Positions 45,842 through 54,330 of a stretch of DNA of 64,000 nucleotides are shown here, piece by piece (within the stretch, counting starts at the first letter, position 1; each line of letters begins with the position of its first letter). Source of the DNA: Pollutiaquabacter aromativorans (lineage in GTDB: Bacteria; Bacteroidota; Bacteroidia; AKYH767-A; 2013-40CM-41-45); NCBI GenBank assembly GCA_049177215.1, contig CP185379.1:2356001-2420000 (forward strand). Direction: 5' to 3'. The notes below the pieces were generated by a model. The model ran no database searches. It was not told where the DNA came from and was given only the letters and a program-made list of their open reading frames with translations. The position numbers and the translations under genes were made by a program.

Positions 45842-47455
45842 TTAACGCTGCAACACGATCGGCTTGGTGATCGAGCCGTTCGGAGTTTCCACTTTTACGA
45901 AGTAGATACCGTTGTTGTAAGCACCCAGGTCGAGCTGGAGGCTGACGAGGTTATCGTTGTTGAGCATTTGCAACTGGCGGCCCATGCCGTCGAACAGACG
46001 AACCGTGCACTGACCCTTCATGTTCGGGAAGAACACGTTGAGCAGTCCGCTGGTGGGGTTCGGGTAGAGCACCGAGCCGTTGAGTTCCGGCGCGATGGTA
46101 CCGACATTGAAGTCGAGGCCGATCAGGTAGTCTTCCGTTTCACCGGAACCGAAAGTCAGACAGGAGCTGGTGGCGTCGTTGGTATTGTTCACCAGGCGGG
46201 AACGCACACGCATGATCGCGGGGCCCTGGGTGGCGCCGCCCGGAATGGTCCAGTTCACCGTGTTGGGGGTGCCGGCGATAGAGGTCGTGCAAACCTGTAC
46301 CCACTCGTCCGCAGCGAGGTCGCCGTTGGCGTTGAAGTCGATCCAGATCGAGATGATGTTGTCGTCGTTGGTGGTGACGCTGAAATCGTACGCATTGCCG
46401 CGTACCAGCTCCGCGGTAGTCGATGCTGTCACCGGCCAGTAGGTGTACGCCACACCGGTCTGCTGGTCACAACCGGAGCTGTTGTTCAGCGAGGTGCCGG
46501 TGATGGTGACGTTGTCGATCTCGGAGTTCACACCCAGACAATCCACGCCTCCATGGTCACCTGGGCAGGGACAGAGGTAAGCGGGCTTGTTATCGACCAT
46601 GATGGAACCGGAAGGCGTGGTGCTGCCGGAGCAGGTAACCAGGCACTGGTAGTAGGTCATGGACGACTGGTTGGTGTCGAGCGAGGAAGCGGTGGCACCG
46701 GGAATATCGGTCCAGGTGCTGCCGTCCGGCGAGTTCTGCCACTGATAGGTGATGCCGATGCCGTTGTCGTTGCCGACAAGTTCGAGCAGGAAGTTCTCGT
46801 TGGCACAGACCAGCACCGAAGAAGACGTGGCGTCTCCGGCAACCGGAGGCGCGGTGCAGTTCGGGTAGCTGATGACTTCGACATTGTCGAGTGCCCACCA
46901 CCAGTCCCAGGAACCGGTCCAGGTGAAGCGCACTTGAAGCGCGGTCGCGGTGCCGATGAGGCTGCTGATATCGTAGCTGGAATGGACCGCCGGATTCGGG
47001 TAGCCAAGATCCACACTGTCTAACACTAAGGTCGTCCAGGTCGCGCCGCCATCGGTCGAATATTCGATGTGACGAGCGGAGCCGCCTTGTCCCGGACCAA
47101 GGAGCGATCGGTACTGCTCGTCCACTTCGATGAAGAGCGAGATCGTAGCCGTACTGATGTCGATGCTCGGCGTGGTGAGGCTGGCGAGTTCGTCGATACC
47201 GTCGTCTGTGCTGCCCTGGTCGGAATCGAAGATGGCAAAGTTGGCATCAAAGCCGGCGCCGGTGATGGCACGGGCAAACGGATTGTTGAATTCCCAGGCA
47301 AGTACGGGCGTAATACCCAGACTGTCGTTCGTCCAGCCTGCCGGCAGACTTTGGGAAGCAAAGTCCTCTGTAAAGAGAACCGTTTGTGCACTTGCTCCGA
47401 ACGGCAGAGCCGCCAAAGCAAACGCAGCGATCGTGTTGCGTAGTTGTTTGATCAT
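45842..47455 (-). CDS. Secreted GEVED-domain protein with T9SS sorting signal
   Basis: The 537-residue protein has a signal peptide (AFALAALPFGASAQ) and an amino domain of jelly-roll type (FTEDFASQSLPAGWTND and FTWTGSWDWWWALDNVEV, the cleaved-adhesin or MAM-like pattern). An Ig-like middle part (YQWQNSPDGSTWTDIPGATA) follows, then a GEVED domain (SIWIDFNANGDLAADEW to GETEDYLIG, about residues 330-450). A type A sorting domain from GSVLYPNPTSGLLN ends TKPIVLQR. It is exported by the T9SS and is probably a surface adhesin or enzyme support; the target is unknown. It is transcribed alone, with its own terminator. Confidence 0.88.
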   Translation of the reverse strand: MIKQLRNTIAAFALAALPFGASAQTVLFTEDFASQSLPAGWTNDSLGITPVLAWEFNNPFARAITGAGFDANFAIFDSDQGSTDDGIDELASLTTPSIDISTATISLFIEVDEQYRSLLGPGQGGSARHIEYSTDGGATWTTLVLDSVDLGYPNPAVHSSYDISSLIGTATALQVRFTWTGSWDWWWALDNVEVISYPNCTAPPVAGDATSSSVLVCANENFLLELVGNDNGIGITYQWQNSPDGSTWTDIPGATASSLDTNQSSMTYYQCLVTCSGSTTPSGSIMVDNKPAYLCPCPGDHGGVDCLGVNSEIDNVTITGTSLNNSSGCDQQTGVAYTYWPVTASTTAELVRGNAYDFSVTTNDDNIISIWIDFNANGDLAADEWVQVCTTSIAGTPNTVNWTIPGGATQGPAIMRVRSRLVNNTNDATSSCLTFGSGETEDYLIGLDFNVGTIAPELNGSVLYPNPTSGLLNVFFPNMKGQCTVRLFDGMGRQLQMLNNDNLVSLQLDLGAYNNGIYFVKVETPNGSITKPIVLQR

Positions 47456-47612
47456 CGGTTGGTGGTTTTAGGTGTGTATCGGTTAAAAGGGATGCCTCCG
47501 GGTTGGTGCCGGGGGTTGACCGAAGTTAGATAAAAAATGTATCCGGAGAAAAGAGCGGAAGGGGCAGGCCGGTATCCGGTTTTGGTCTTTCGGGGAAAAA
47601 CGGCCGAAAAAA

Positions 47613-48635
47613 CTACTCCTCCAGTCGCTGAATCGTGGGCCGGTAAAGTTGGTGCACTTCGGCGTGCCGGCCTTTGCGGCGGGCCTTTTGCTCGGCCAGC
47701 GGGAGGTGGACTTCGTCGCGGCATTCGACCGAGCAGCATTGCTCCATCTTCGCGGCGCATTCGGAACACTGGATAAAAAGCACGTGACAGGCTTCGTTGG
47801 CGCAGTTCACGTGGGTGTCGGCGGGCTTTCCGCACTGGTGACAATGCGCGATGACATCGTCGGAGATCCGCTCGCCCATGCGTTCGTCGAAGACGAAATT
47901 CTTTCCGATGAAACGGTTCTCCAAACCCTCCGCCCTCACCTGCCGTGTGTAGTCGATGATCCCGCCGTGCAGTTGATTCACGTCTTCGAAACCATGATGC
48001 CTTAAAAAAGCGCTGGCTTTCTCACACCGTACACCGCCGGTGCAATACAACAACACTTTGCTCTGCTCCTTGCCTTTCAGGCTATCGAGTACGAGCGGCA
48101 GTTCTTCGCGGAAGGTGACGACGTCCGGACAAATGGCGCCGGGAAAGCGGCCCACTTCGCTCTCGTAACAATTGCGCATGTCGACCACGATGGTGTCGGG
48201 TTGCGCCAGCGCGTCATTCCAGGATTTCGCGTCGAGGTGACGACCGACGTTCGTCGTGTCGAATGCGTCATCATCGAGGCCGTCGGCCACGATCTTTTTC
48301 TTCACCTTGACGATCAGCTTGAGAAAAGACTTTCCGTCATCCTCCACGGCGATCTTGAACGGGATTTGTTCGAAGCCGGGGCAGGCATCGATCCATGCGC
48401 GGAACTCGTCGAGACGCGCGGCAGGTAACGACAACTGTGCATTGACTCCCTCCTTCGCCAAATAGATCCGACCACGAATCCCCATGCCCGGCCATTCGGT
48501 GAACAGCCGCTGGCGCAGCGCGGAAGGATCGTCGATGTTGACATACCGGTAAAATGACAGCGTAGTACGCGGTTGATTCTCCGCTTCCAACTGCCGGATC
48601 AGGGTGTCGCGATCGAAGGTGTTATAACCTTGCAT
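47613..48635 (-). CDS. trhO: tRNA uridine-34 hydroxylase TrhO (rhodanese family)
   Basis: TrhO (YceA) hydroxylates U34 of some tRNAs, the first step to 5-methoxyuridine. The 340-residue protein has an amino-terminal domain (RGRIYLAKEGVNAQLS), a rhodanese domain (VVDMRNCYESEVGRFPGA) with catalytic Cys in YCTGGVRCEKASAFL near residue 197, and a carboxy-terminal Cys-rich segment. That segment (CHQCGKPADTHVNC, CHVLFIQC, CCSVECRDE) probably binds zinc. A near-ideal promoter places the start within a few bases of the ATG. The gene is alone. Confidence 0.92.
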   Translation of the reverse strand: MQGYNTFDRDTLIRQLEAENQPRTTLSFYRYVNIDDPSALRQRLFTEWPGMGIRGRIYLAKEGVNAQLSLPAARLDEFRAWIDACPGFEQIPFKIAVEDDGKSFLKLIVKVKKKIVADGLDDDAFDTTNVGRHLDAKSWNDALAQPDTIVVDMRNCYESEVGRFPGAICPDVVTFREELPLVLDSLKGKEQSKVLLYCTGGVRCEKASAFLRHHGFEDVNQLHGGIIDYTRQVRAEGLENRFIGKNFVFDERMGERISDDVIAHCHQCGKPADTHVNCANEACHVLFIQCSECAAKMEQCCSVECRDEVHLPLAEQKARRKGRHAEVHQLYRPTIQRLEE

Positions 48636-48642
48636 GGGGCTG

Positions 48643-48674
48643 CAAAGGTACGGAACTAAAAAAGGCGTGTCAAA
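48643..48674 (-). promoter_or_regulatory. Promoter of trhO (TTTG-N20-TACCTTTG)
   Basis: On the minus strand TTTG (48671-48674) and TACCTTTG (48643-48650) are both perfect and 20 nt apart. The -7 box ends 7 nt before the ATG. The TTTG lies in the loop of the upstream terminator hairpin. Confidence 0.65.
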
Positions 48675-48686
48675 GACGCCTTTTTA
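48658..48686. terminator. Terminator of the cytochrome oxidase operon
   Basis: A 10-bp perfect stem AAAAAGGCGT/ACGCCTTTTT with a 7-nt loop lies 40 bp past the stop of the last operon gene and is flanked by A/T-runs on both sides. The trhO promoter overlaps it. Confidence 0.8.
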
Positions 48687-48726
48687 TGATAAAAATCAAA
48701 TTTCTAAGATCGAATTGAGGGCGGCG

Positions 48727-48951
48727 CTATTTTTTCCGGGATTTCATCCAGGAGTAAATCCCGATGGCGCCCATGAGATAGGGAACGGCCATGAGGTACA
48801 GAATGCCCTGGTTCAGCCCTTTTCCGACCTTGTTGGTACCCTGCTCACGATTGGTTTCCACATTTCGCTTGCACATGGCGCATTGCGCGGACACATCGGA
48901 TGACGCGAGGAGCAGAAAGATGGCGAAGAAGGGTACTGCGAGGCGTTTCAT
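48727..48951 (-). CDS. Small CxxC membrane protein of the COX operon
   Basis: This 74-residue protein has a signal peptide or first helix (LAVPFFAIFLLLASS, cut near VSAQ), then CAMCKRNVETN with a CxxC motif, and one transmembrane helix (ILYLMAVPYLMGAIGIYSW) with a basic tail. The CxxC outside the membrane suits copper or thiol handling during cytochrome oxidase assembly; that is inference from position. It is the last gene of the operon and starts 3 bp after the DUF420 stop. Confidence 0.7.
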   Translation of the reverse strand: MKRLAVPFFAIFLLLASSDVSAQCAMCKRNVETNREQGTNKVGKGLNQGILYLMAVPYLMGAIGIYSWMKSRKK

Positions 48952-48954
48952 GGT

Positions 48955-49503
48955 TCAGAAACGATAATGGGGCGCGATCATCAGGTAGACGATCACACCA
49001 GTGAAGGTTACATACAACCAGACCGGATACGACCAGCGGACGATTTTCCGATGACGATCAACCTGGTTGGTCAATCCGCGATACAAAGATAGCAAAACGA
49101 GCGGGAGGACAATGGCCGCCAGGAGGATGTGGGTAGCAAGAATGACGAGGTATACGGGCCGCAGTGGATCATCGGCCGGAAAGCGCGTTTCTTCCACGAA
49201 GTAATGGAAGGTCACGTAAGAAGCCAGGAAAATGACCGATAAAGCCGAGGCCAGCAGGTTCAGCCGGCGATGCATCGGAATGTTGCGCTTTCGGATAAAC
49301 CAGAGGGATGCCAACAAGAGGAAAAAGCAAGTGCCGTTGATGATCGCATTGAACGCCGGCAGTTGTTCGACCCAGGCCGGATGATCGGGTACTTTCGGAA
49401 GTCGACCGAGTACGGCTACCAGGGCAAAGACGACCACCGAGAATATCCCGATGATCCAATAGACCGGGCGATCGTTGGCCTTGTTGAGAGAAGTTGAATG
49501 CAT
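48955..49503 (-). CDS. DUF420 membrane protein (CtaM-like)
   Basis: This 182-residue membrane protein has about five helices (IIGIFSVVVFALVAVLG; AFNAIINGTCFFLLLASLWF; LASALSVIFLASYVTFHYF; VILATHILLAAIVLPLVLL; YPVWLYVTFTGVIVYLMI) and the conserved His in VTFHYFVEETRF and ATHILLA. This is the DUF420 pattern; the Bacillus/Staphylococcus member CtaM is needed for cytochrome oxidase function. It follows SCO1 after a 54-bp gap and precedes the CxxC protein by 3 bp. Confidence 0.88.
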   Translation of the reverse strand: MHSTSLNKANDRPVYWIIGIFSVVVFALVAVLGRLPKVPDHPAWVEQLPAFNAIINGTCFFLLLASLWFIRKRNIPMHRRLNLLASALSVIFLASYVTFHYFVEETRFPADDPLRPVYLVILATHILLAAIVLPLVLLSLYRGLTNQVDRHRKIVRWSYPVWLYVTFTGVIVYLMIAPHYRF

Positions 49504-49557
49504 GGCAGAAGTCGGTGACTGGAGAACAATCGGATCGGTCCGATGTTCGCGTGCGGC

Positions 49558-50211
49558 TTACTTTTCCTCGACGTACTCGTGCAGGAGCACCTTCATTTCG
49601 GCGATAAGGGTATCGACCGCGTAAGGGTCCATGCCGTCGTACAAGCCGCGAATGCGTTTCTCCTTATCGATGAGGATGAGCTGATCGGAATGGAAGAAAT
49701 CTTCGGCTGTCTTACCGGAAGCCGCCGGCACGAGGTAGGATTCTCGGGCCAGGGTATAGATTGAATCCTTGTTACCGGTCAGGAACCACCAGAAGGAATT
49801 GTCGGCGTACATCTTCTCGGCGTAGGCTTTCAGGGCAGGAACCGAGTCCTGTTCGGGGTCAACGGTATAGGACACCATCCGCACGTCGTTGCTTCCCTTG
49901 AATTCCTGCTGCACTTTCCGGAAGTTTTCGTTCATCTTAGGACAGATGGTGGGACAAGTGGCGAAAAAGAAATTGGCGACGTAGATCTTGCCGGTGAGAT
50001 CAGCCTGTGTAATGATCTTTCCCTCCTGGTTGGTGAGGGAAAAATCGGCAATCGTATGGTAAATGGTATCGCCGTTGGCGGCAACATCGGCAGGACCTAT
50101 GACGGGCAGCCGTTTCAAGTGGTTTTCCCCGCGCGAGATAATCAGCCAAAAGGCGACGGGGAAGGCAAGGATGATAAGCGGGACGGCCAGCCGCTTCCAA
50201 CGGGCAGCCAT
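49558..50211 (-). CDS. SCO1/SenC-family copper chaperone
   Basis: It delivers copper to the CuA site of cytochrome oxidase. The 217-residue protein is anchored by one amino-terminal helix (LAVPLIILAFPVAFWLII) and has a thioredoxin-like domain with the copper ligands CPTIC near residue 84 and His in FFHSDQLILID near 170. I start at ATG 50211 (MAARWKRLAVP), 5 bp after the subunit IV stop. The frame is open 36 codons further, but that extension overlaps subunit IV and has no signal character. The standard SCO1 order in the operon supports the call. Confidence 0.93.
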   Translation of the reverse strand: MAARWKRLAVPLIILAFPVAFWLIISRGENHLKRLPVIGPADVAANGDTIYHTIADFSLTNQEGKIITQADLTGKIYVANFFFATCPTICPKMNENFRKVQQEFKGSNDVRMVSYTVDPEQDSVPALKAYAEKMYADNSFWWFLTGNKDSIYTLARESYLVPAASGKTAEDFFHSDQLILIDKEKRIRGLYDGMDPYAVDTLIAEMKVLLHEYVEEK

Positions 50212-50216
50212 GGCGG

Positions 50217-50567
50217 TCAGTATCCGACGGATGTACCTGCCATACTGAGCGCGGAGCCTTCGTAGAGGGCGATGAAGATCAGGTACACGATCAGGATGAA
50301 CGGCAGCAACACCGACCACTGGAACGGCATCACCTCGAACTTCATGTGCATGAAGTAGCCGACGATGTAGTATGACTTAACGATCGTCAGGGCGATGAAG
50401 ATGTACATCAGGATCGTCGGTGAGATCGAGGTGAACGCGATGCCGACTTCGAAGATGGTCACGCCAAGCAGGATCCAGAATACTTTCCAGATCACTTTGG
50501 TATTCAAGGCAGAGTGCGCCTTGTCTTCGCTGGCGTGGGAGATGACTTCGTGATGGATATCAGACAT
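50217..50567 (-). CDS. Cytochrome c oxidase subunit IV family protein
   Basis: This 116-residue protein has three membrane helices (VFWILLGVTIFEVGIAF; ILMYIFIALTIVKSYYIVGYF; WSVLLPFILIVYLIFIALY) and the conserved MHMKFE loop between helices 2 and 3. It is the prokaryotic COX4/CyoD type of small subunit of the haem-copper oxidase. It lies between the subunit III gene (27 bp upstream) and SCO1 (5 bp downstream). Confidence 0.9.
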   Translation of the reverse strand: MSDIHHEVISHASEDKAHSALNTKVIWKVFWILLGVTIFEVGIAFTSISPTILMYIFIALTIVKSYYIVGYFMHMKFEVMPFQWSVLLPFILIVYLIFIALYEGSALSMAGTSVGY

Positions 50568-50593
50568 GGTGATGCGTATGCGGAGTTAGACGA

Positions 50594-51406
50594 TCAGACG
50601 AGGTAGAAGAAGGTAAACACGAAGACCCAGACCAGGTCGACGAAGTGCCAGTAGAGACCGACTTTTTCGACCAGTTCATAGTCCTTTTTCTTTTCGCAGA
50701 AATTCTGGTAGACCAGCGCGAGCACGATGATGTTAAGCACCACGCCGCTGAATACGTGGAAACCGTGGAAGCCGGTGATGAAGAAGAAGAAATTGGCGAA
50801 GAGGGGTGTACGGCCGTATTCATTCTCCTTCAGGTTCGCGCCCTGGATATTGCGAACCGCCGTTGACATGAGTTCCTGGGCTTCGGCGCCTTCCACTTTC
50901 GAATGGTCGTGGAAGATCAGCGTGCCCGGTTCCAGATCATCGGTACGGGCAAAACGGCCGTCGGCGAGGATGAAAGAACCTTTTTCAGAACCGTGAATGA
51001 AGTGATACCATTCCCATGCCTGAGAGCCAAGGAACATGAAGCCACCGATAATGGTCAGCCACAACCAGCGGATCACACCGTTCTTTTTCAGACTGTGTCC
51101 GGCGTCAACGGCGAGCACCATGGTCACGGAAGACATGATCAGGATGAAGGTCATCAGACCGACGTACGCCAGAGGCACGTGCCCATGGATGAACGGGAAG
51201 TGCGTGAATACGTCGCCCGGCTTCGGCCAGATCTCCGTGAAGCGGTGACGCATATAACCATATGCGATCAGAAGACTGGAAAACGTGAAGGCGTCGGATA
51301 CGAGGAAGAACCACATGAACATCTTCCCCCAGCTTACCTGGAAAGGTGAGCGACCGCCTCCCCAGACGGACTGTCCGGATTCGGCTACGGCAGCGTGATT
51401 GGCCAT
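50594..51406 (-). CDS. Cytochrome c oxidase subunit III, second copy
   Basis: This 270-residue subunit III-type membrane protein of the haem-copper oxidase has WGKMFMWFFLVSDAFTFSSL in helix 1, AWEWYHFIHGSE near the middle, FFITGFHGFHVFSG towards the end (the conserved Glu/His stretch) and YWHFVDLVWVFVFTFFYLV at the carboxy end. It is the larger of two adjacent subunit III genes. A central insertion of about 50 residues (FARTDDLEPGTLIFHDHSK) lengthens a loop. It starts 65 bp after the first copy's stop. Confidence 0.92.
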   Translation of the reverse strand: MANHAAVAESGQSVWGGGRSPFQVSWGKMFMWFFLVSDAFTFSSLLIAYGYMRHRFTEIWPKPGDVFTHFPFIHGHVPLAYVGLMTFILIMSSVTMVLAVDAGHSLKKNGVIRWLWLTIIGGFMFLGSQAWEWYHFIHGSEKGSFILADGRFARTDDLEPGTLIFHDHSKVEGAEAQELMSTAVRNIQGANLKENEYGRTPLFANFFFFITGFHGFHVFSGVVLNIIVLALVYQNFCEKKKDYELVEKVGLYWHFVDLVWVFVFTFFYLV

Positions 51407-51471
51407 TTATTTCGCTGAATTATGAGTTTTCGGTGTCGTTGTACTCCGGGAAAGCCCCAAAGTTGCTTTTT

Positions 51472-52131
51472 TTAGCGGACGTAAAGTAAAAAGAAAAACA
51501 GGTACAGCCACAAGCCGGAAAGGAAGTGCCAGTATAGTGCGCACATCCTCACGCCATTATGCTTTTCAACCGTGTATTTCTTTCGATTTGCGCGCCAAAT
51601 TACAATAAATAGGGCGATCATACCGCCCAAGAGGTGAACAATATGTAGGCCGGTAATGACGTAGAGAAACGAACCGGCTACATTACCGGCGTCACCAGCC
51701 TGTTCAAAGGTTTCCTTTCCGGAAGGGACGTAAACGATGTCGGTGGTCTTGATGTCTTTGATCCGGCCGGTGAGCGCGATACCCTGGGAGAAAAGCTCGG
51801 TCCAGGCGATGTACTGAACCAAGACGAAGCCGATACCCAGCAGGAGTGTCAGCCACAGGGCGGTGACCAGGTTTTTTTGGTTACCCTTTTCGGCCGACTT
51901 GACCGCCCATTGCATCGGCACGCTGCTGGCAAGAATGACCAGGGTACTGATGATAAACGTATTCGGGAGAGCGAACTGCACCCATTTGCCGTCTCCCATC
52001 CGCACGATGTAAGCGGAGGTCAGGCCGGCGAAGAGCATGACGATGCTGATGATGCCGAACCACATCAGTCCGCGCTGCGCTTTCACCTTATCGAATCCGG
52101 ACTGTTCTGTGCTTGCCGTCATGGTAGTCAT
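51472..52131 (-). CDS. Cytochrome c oxidase subunit III, first copy
   Basis: This 219-residue protein of the same family is shorter: GLMWFGIISIVMLFAGLTSA, YVITGLHIVHLLGGMIALF, and the end YWHFLSGLWLYLFFFLLYV match the subunit III pattern. Two adjacent subunit III-type genes after ctaB are a usual arrangement in Bacteroidota. It lies 4 bp after ctaB and is certainly co-transcribed. Subunits I and II are not in the window. Confidence 0.9.
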   Translation of the reverse strand: MTTMTASTEQSGFDKVKAQRGLMWFGIISIVMLFAGLTSAYIVRMGDGKWVQFALPNTFIISTLVILASSVPMQWAVKSAEKGNQKNLVTALWLTLLLGIGFVLVQYIAWTELFSQGIALTGRIKDIKTTDIVYVPSGKETFEQAGDAGNVAGSFLYVITGLHIVHLLGGMIALFIVIWRANRKKYTVEKHNGVRMCALYWHFLSGLWLYLFFFLLYVR

Positions 52132-52135
52132 GGTA

Positions 52136-53038
52136 TCAGACGAGTTTATCGAGCATCCAGATCAACTGCACAACCGGTAGGTAAATGAAGGATCCGAACA
52201 TGAGTTTCTGTGCGTCTTTGATTTCGAGCGAACGATAGAGGCGGATTGCCTGCAGGGAGAAGTAGATTCCGCAGGCTGCCAGCAGTAAGGCGGTGAACCA
52301 ACCGGTGAGGTGAAACGCCAATGGCAGAAAAGCCATGGGTACCAGACCGAGCGTGTACACCATGGTCTGAAACGCTGAGGAACGGTCGCGCCCGTGGGGT
52401 CCGGGCAACATGCGGAAGCCGGCCTTCAGGTAATCGTCGTGCAAGACCCAGGCAATCGCCCAAAAGTGCGGGAACTGCCAGATGAACTGAAGGGCGTACA
52501 GGATGAGTGCCTCGAGTCCGATCTCACCTTTACCGGCCACCCAGCCCAGCAGGGGCGGAAAGGCTCCCGGGAACGCGCCGATCAATACCGCGAATGGAGT
52601 CACCCGCTTTGCGGGCGTGTAGATGGTCGTATAAATGACCAGACTGACCAGACTGAGAATTCCGCACAAGGCATTGATTCCCAACCACAATATCAAGACC
52701 CCCGAGACACCCATCAGAACGGAAGCAACAAGGGCTTCGGGGACGGACATCCTGCCGGCGGGTAGCGGGCGATTGGCCGTTCGGTCCATCAATTTATCCA
52801 GATCACGCTCAATGACCTGGTTGAACGCGTTGGACGACCCCGTTACCAGGAAGCCACCGAGCATGAGCAACAATAAAGTAGACCACTGAAAGTCAGCGCC
52901 TTCCGCGATGATGTAACCCATTGCCGCTGAGAATACTACCAGGGAAGAGAGCCGAAACTTCGTGAGCTGGATGTAATCCTGGATGCGTGCCGAGAGGGTC
53001 ACGGGTTTATCCGATAAAGCGATTGATTTTTGCGCCAT
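52136..53038 (-). CDS. ctaB: Protohaem IX farnesyltransferase (haem O synthase) CtaB
   Basis: It adds a farnesyl group to haem b, giving haem O for the oxidase. The 300-residue integral membrane protein is of the UbiA family, with the first Asp-rich motif NAFNQVIERDLDKLMDRT near residues 85-105 and the second YLKAGFRMLPGPHGRD, typical of CtaB, and about eight or nine helices. It is first in the operon ctaB - subunit III - subunit III - subunit IV - SCO1 - DUF420 - CxxC protein. No haem A synthase (ctaA) gene is adjacent. A promoter TTG-N20-TAAACTTG precedes it. Confidence 0.95.
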   Translation of the reverse strand: MAQKSIALSDKPVTLSARIQDYIQLTKFRLSSLVVFSAAMGYIIAEGADFQWSTLLLLMLGGFLVTGSSNAFNQVIERDLDKLMDRTANRPLPAGRMSVPEALVASVLMGVSGVLILWLGINALCGILSLVSLVIYTTIYTPAKRVTPFAVLIGAFPGAFPPLLGWVAGKGEIGLEALILYALQFIWQFPHFWAIAWVLHDDYLKAGFRMLPGPHGRDRSSAFQTMVYTLGLVPMAFLPLAFHLTGWFTALLLAACGIYFSLQAIRLYRSLEIKDAQKLMFGSFIYLPVVQLIWMLDKLV

Positions 53039-53069
53039 CCGGTAGCAGGGATGCCTTGTAAAAGGGCTG

Positions 53070-53100
53070 CAAGTTTAGGGAATTCCGGGAAGGGTTCCAA
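53070..53100 (-). promoter_or_regulatory. Candidate promoter of the ctaB-COX operon
   Basis: On the minus strand TTG (53098-53100) is followed after 20 nt by TAAACTTG (53070-53077; 7 of 8 matches). The leader would be about 25-30 nt. Confidence 0.5.
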
Positions 53101-53106
53101 GGCGCG

Positions 53107-54327
53107 TCAGGCCTCCCGAAGGGACCAATCCGCTCTGCTCTGAGCATCCATCCCGACGGGCTCGAGAACCGTAACCCGTTCCGCTGGATCTTTTAACAAA
53201 TCAAGGTAGCGGAGGTTCAGGTGCTCCCGGATGAAATTGGACTCCACACGCAGGATATTAGCGAATGAGCGGGGCGGTGTCAGCGTCTGCAGTTGCCGGA
53301 TCGCGCGGCGCAATTCTTCCGGATCCTCCTGCCGAACGATGAATACATTTTCGAAGTCTTTCAGGAAGCGGGCGGCCTCCCCGTTGCCGTAGAACAAGAC
53401 CGGTAATCCGGTGGCCAAATACTCGAACAATTTACTGGGCAACGCGCTCTGATAATTCTTGCCGAGACGTGCGAGGAGAATGGATGAAGTCTGATAGAAC
53501 GGCAACAGACGATTCCACTTCATCTTTCCGAAAAACTGCACGTTGCGGATGTTTTCCTGCCGGATGTATTTTCGGTAGCGTTCCAATTCGATGCCATCGC
53601 CGATGAGGTTCAATTTCACGTCCGGCAAATGGCGCACCACATCGATCACAGGCCCCAGGTCCTGTCCATTGCCGATGTTACCGATGTAGGTAATGACCAA
53701 CGGGTGCTCCGGCGGATAGTAGGCGATATTACTGAGTCTGCGGAATCGATCCTGCGAAAGTCCGTTGCTTACTATGCTCAGCCGGGCACGCGGAACAGCC
53801 GCCGTTCGGATCATCCACTGTTCTTCGCTGCTGTTGGTTACGGTGATGTGGTCGAATTTCCGCAGGGACCGCACGATCACGCGTTGCAAGAGGGAGCGAA
53901 TGGCCCGCTGGAAGATGTTACGGTCCGGCATGTAGCACCATACGAGGTCGCGGACATCCATGATCTTCCTTCTTCCGCGACCGAAGAACGCGATAGCCGG
54001 AATGAGGAACATGAAGGGCGAAGTCGCGATCAGCCAATCGGAACGGCGCCGTGTGGCCGCAAAGGCCAGGCGAACCGAATACCAGGCTTCCACGAATGCG
54101 CGAAGGAAGAATAAGGCCTTGGGGTATTCCGGCAGCGCGATGTAGCGCACCGTCAGGTTGTCCGACAGCATCACTTCCTTCTCGGCGGGTGTGACCCCGC
54201 GTTCAGTCAGTGCATACACGATAACCTGGTGCTCGCGGGAAAGCGTGTTCGCCAACGCTTCCATGCGATGTGCCGCGGCGGTGATTTCCGGCGCAAAGTG
54301 CGGTGTGACCAGGTGGACCTTTGACAT
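53107..54327 (-). CDS. Glycosyltransferase, GT4-type (WbuB-like)
   Basis: This 406-residue GT-B enzyme probably adds a sugar in surface-polysaccharide synthesis. The amino domain opens VHLVTPHFAPEITAAAHRM, and the carboxy donor-binding domain shows VITYIGNIGNGQDLGPVID, LIGDGIELERYRKYI, SALPSKLFEYLATGLPVLFY with the Glu that contacts the nucleotide sugar, and an ending with a short His/Arg-rich tail. Sugar and linkage are unknown. It is the last gene of the minus-strand polysaccharide run and starts 3 bp after the heparinase-like stop. Confidence 0.9.
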   Translation of the reverse strand: MSKVHLVTPHFAPEITAAAHRMEALANTLSREHQVIVYALTERGVTPAEKEVMLSDNLTVRYIALPEYPKALFFLRAFVEAWYSVRLAFAATRRRSDWLIATSPFMFLIPAIAFFGRGRRKIMDVRDLVWCYMPDRNIFQRAIRSLLQRVIVRSLRKFDHITVTNSSEEQWMIRTAAVPRARLSIVSNGLSQDRFRRLSNIAYYPPEHPLVITYIGNIGNGQDLGPVIDVVRHLPDVKLNLIGDGIELERYRKYIRQENIRNVQFFGKMKWNRLLPFYQTSSILLARLGKNYQSALPSKLFEYLATGLPVLFYGNGEAARFLKDFENVFIVRQEDPEELRRAIRQLQTLTPPRSFANILRVESNFIREHLNLRYLDLLKDPAERVTVLEPVGMDAQSRADWSLREA

Positions 54328-54330
54328 CTT

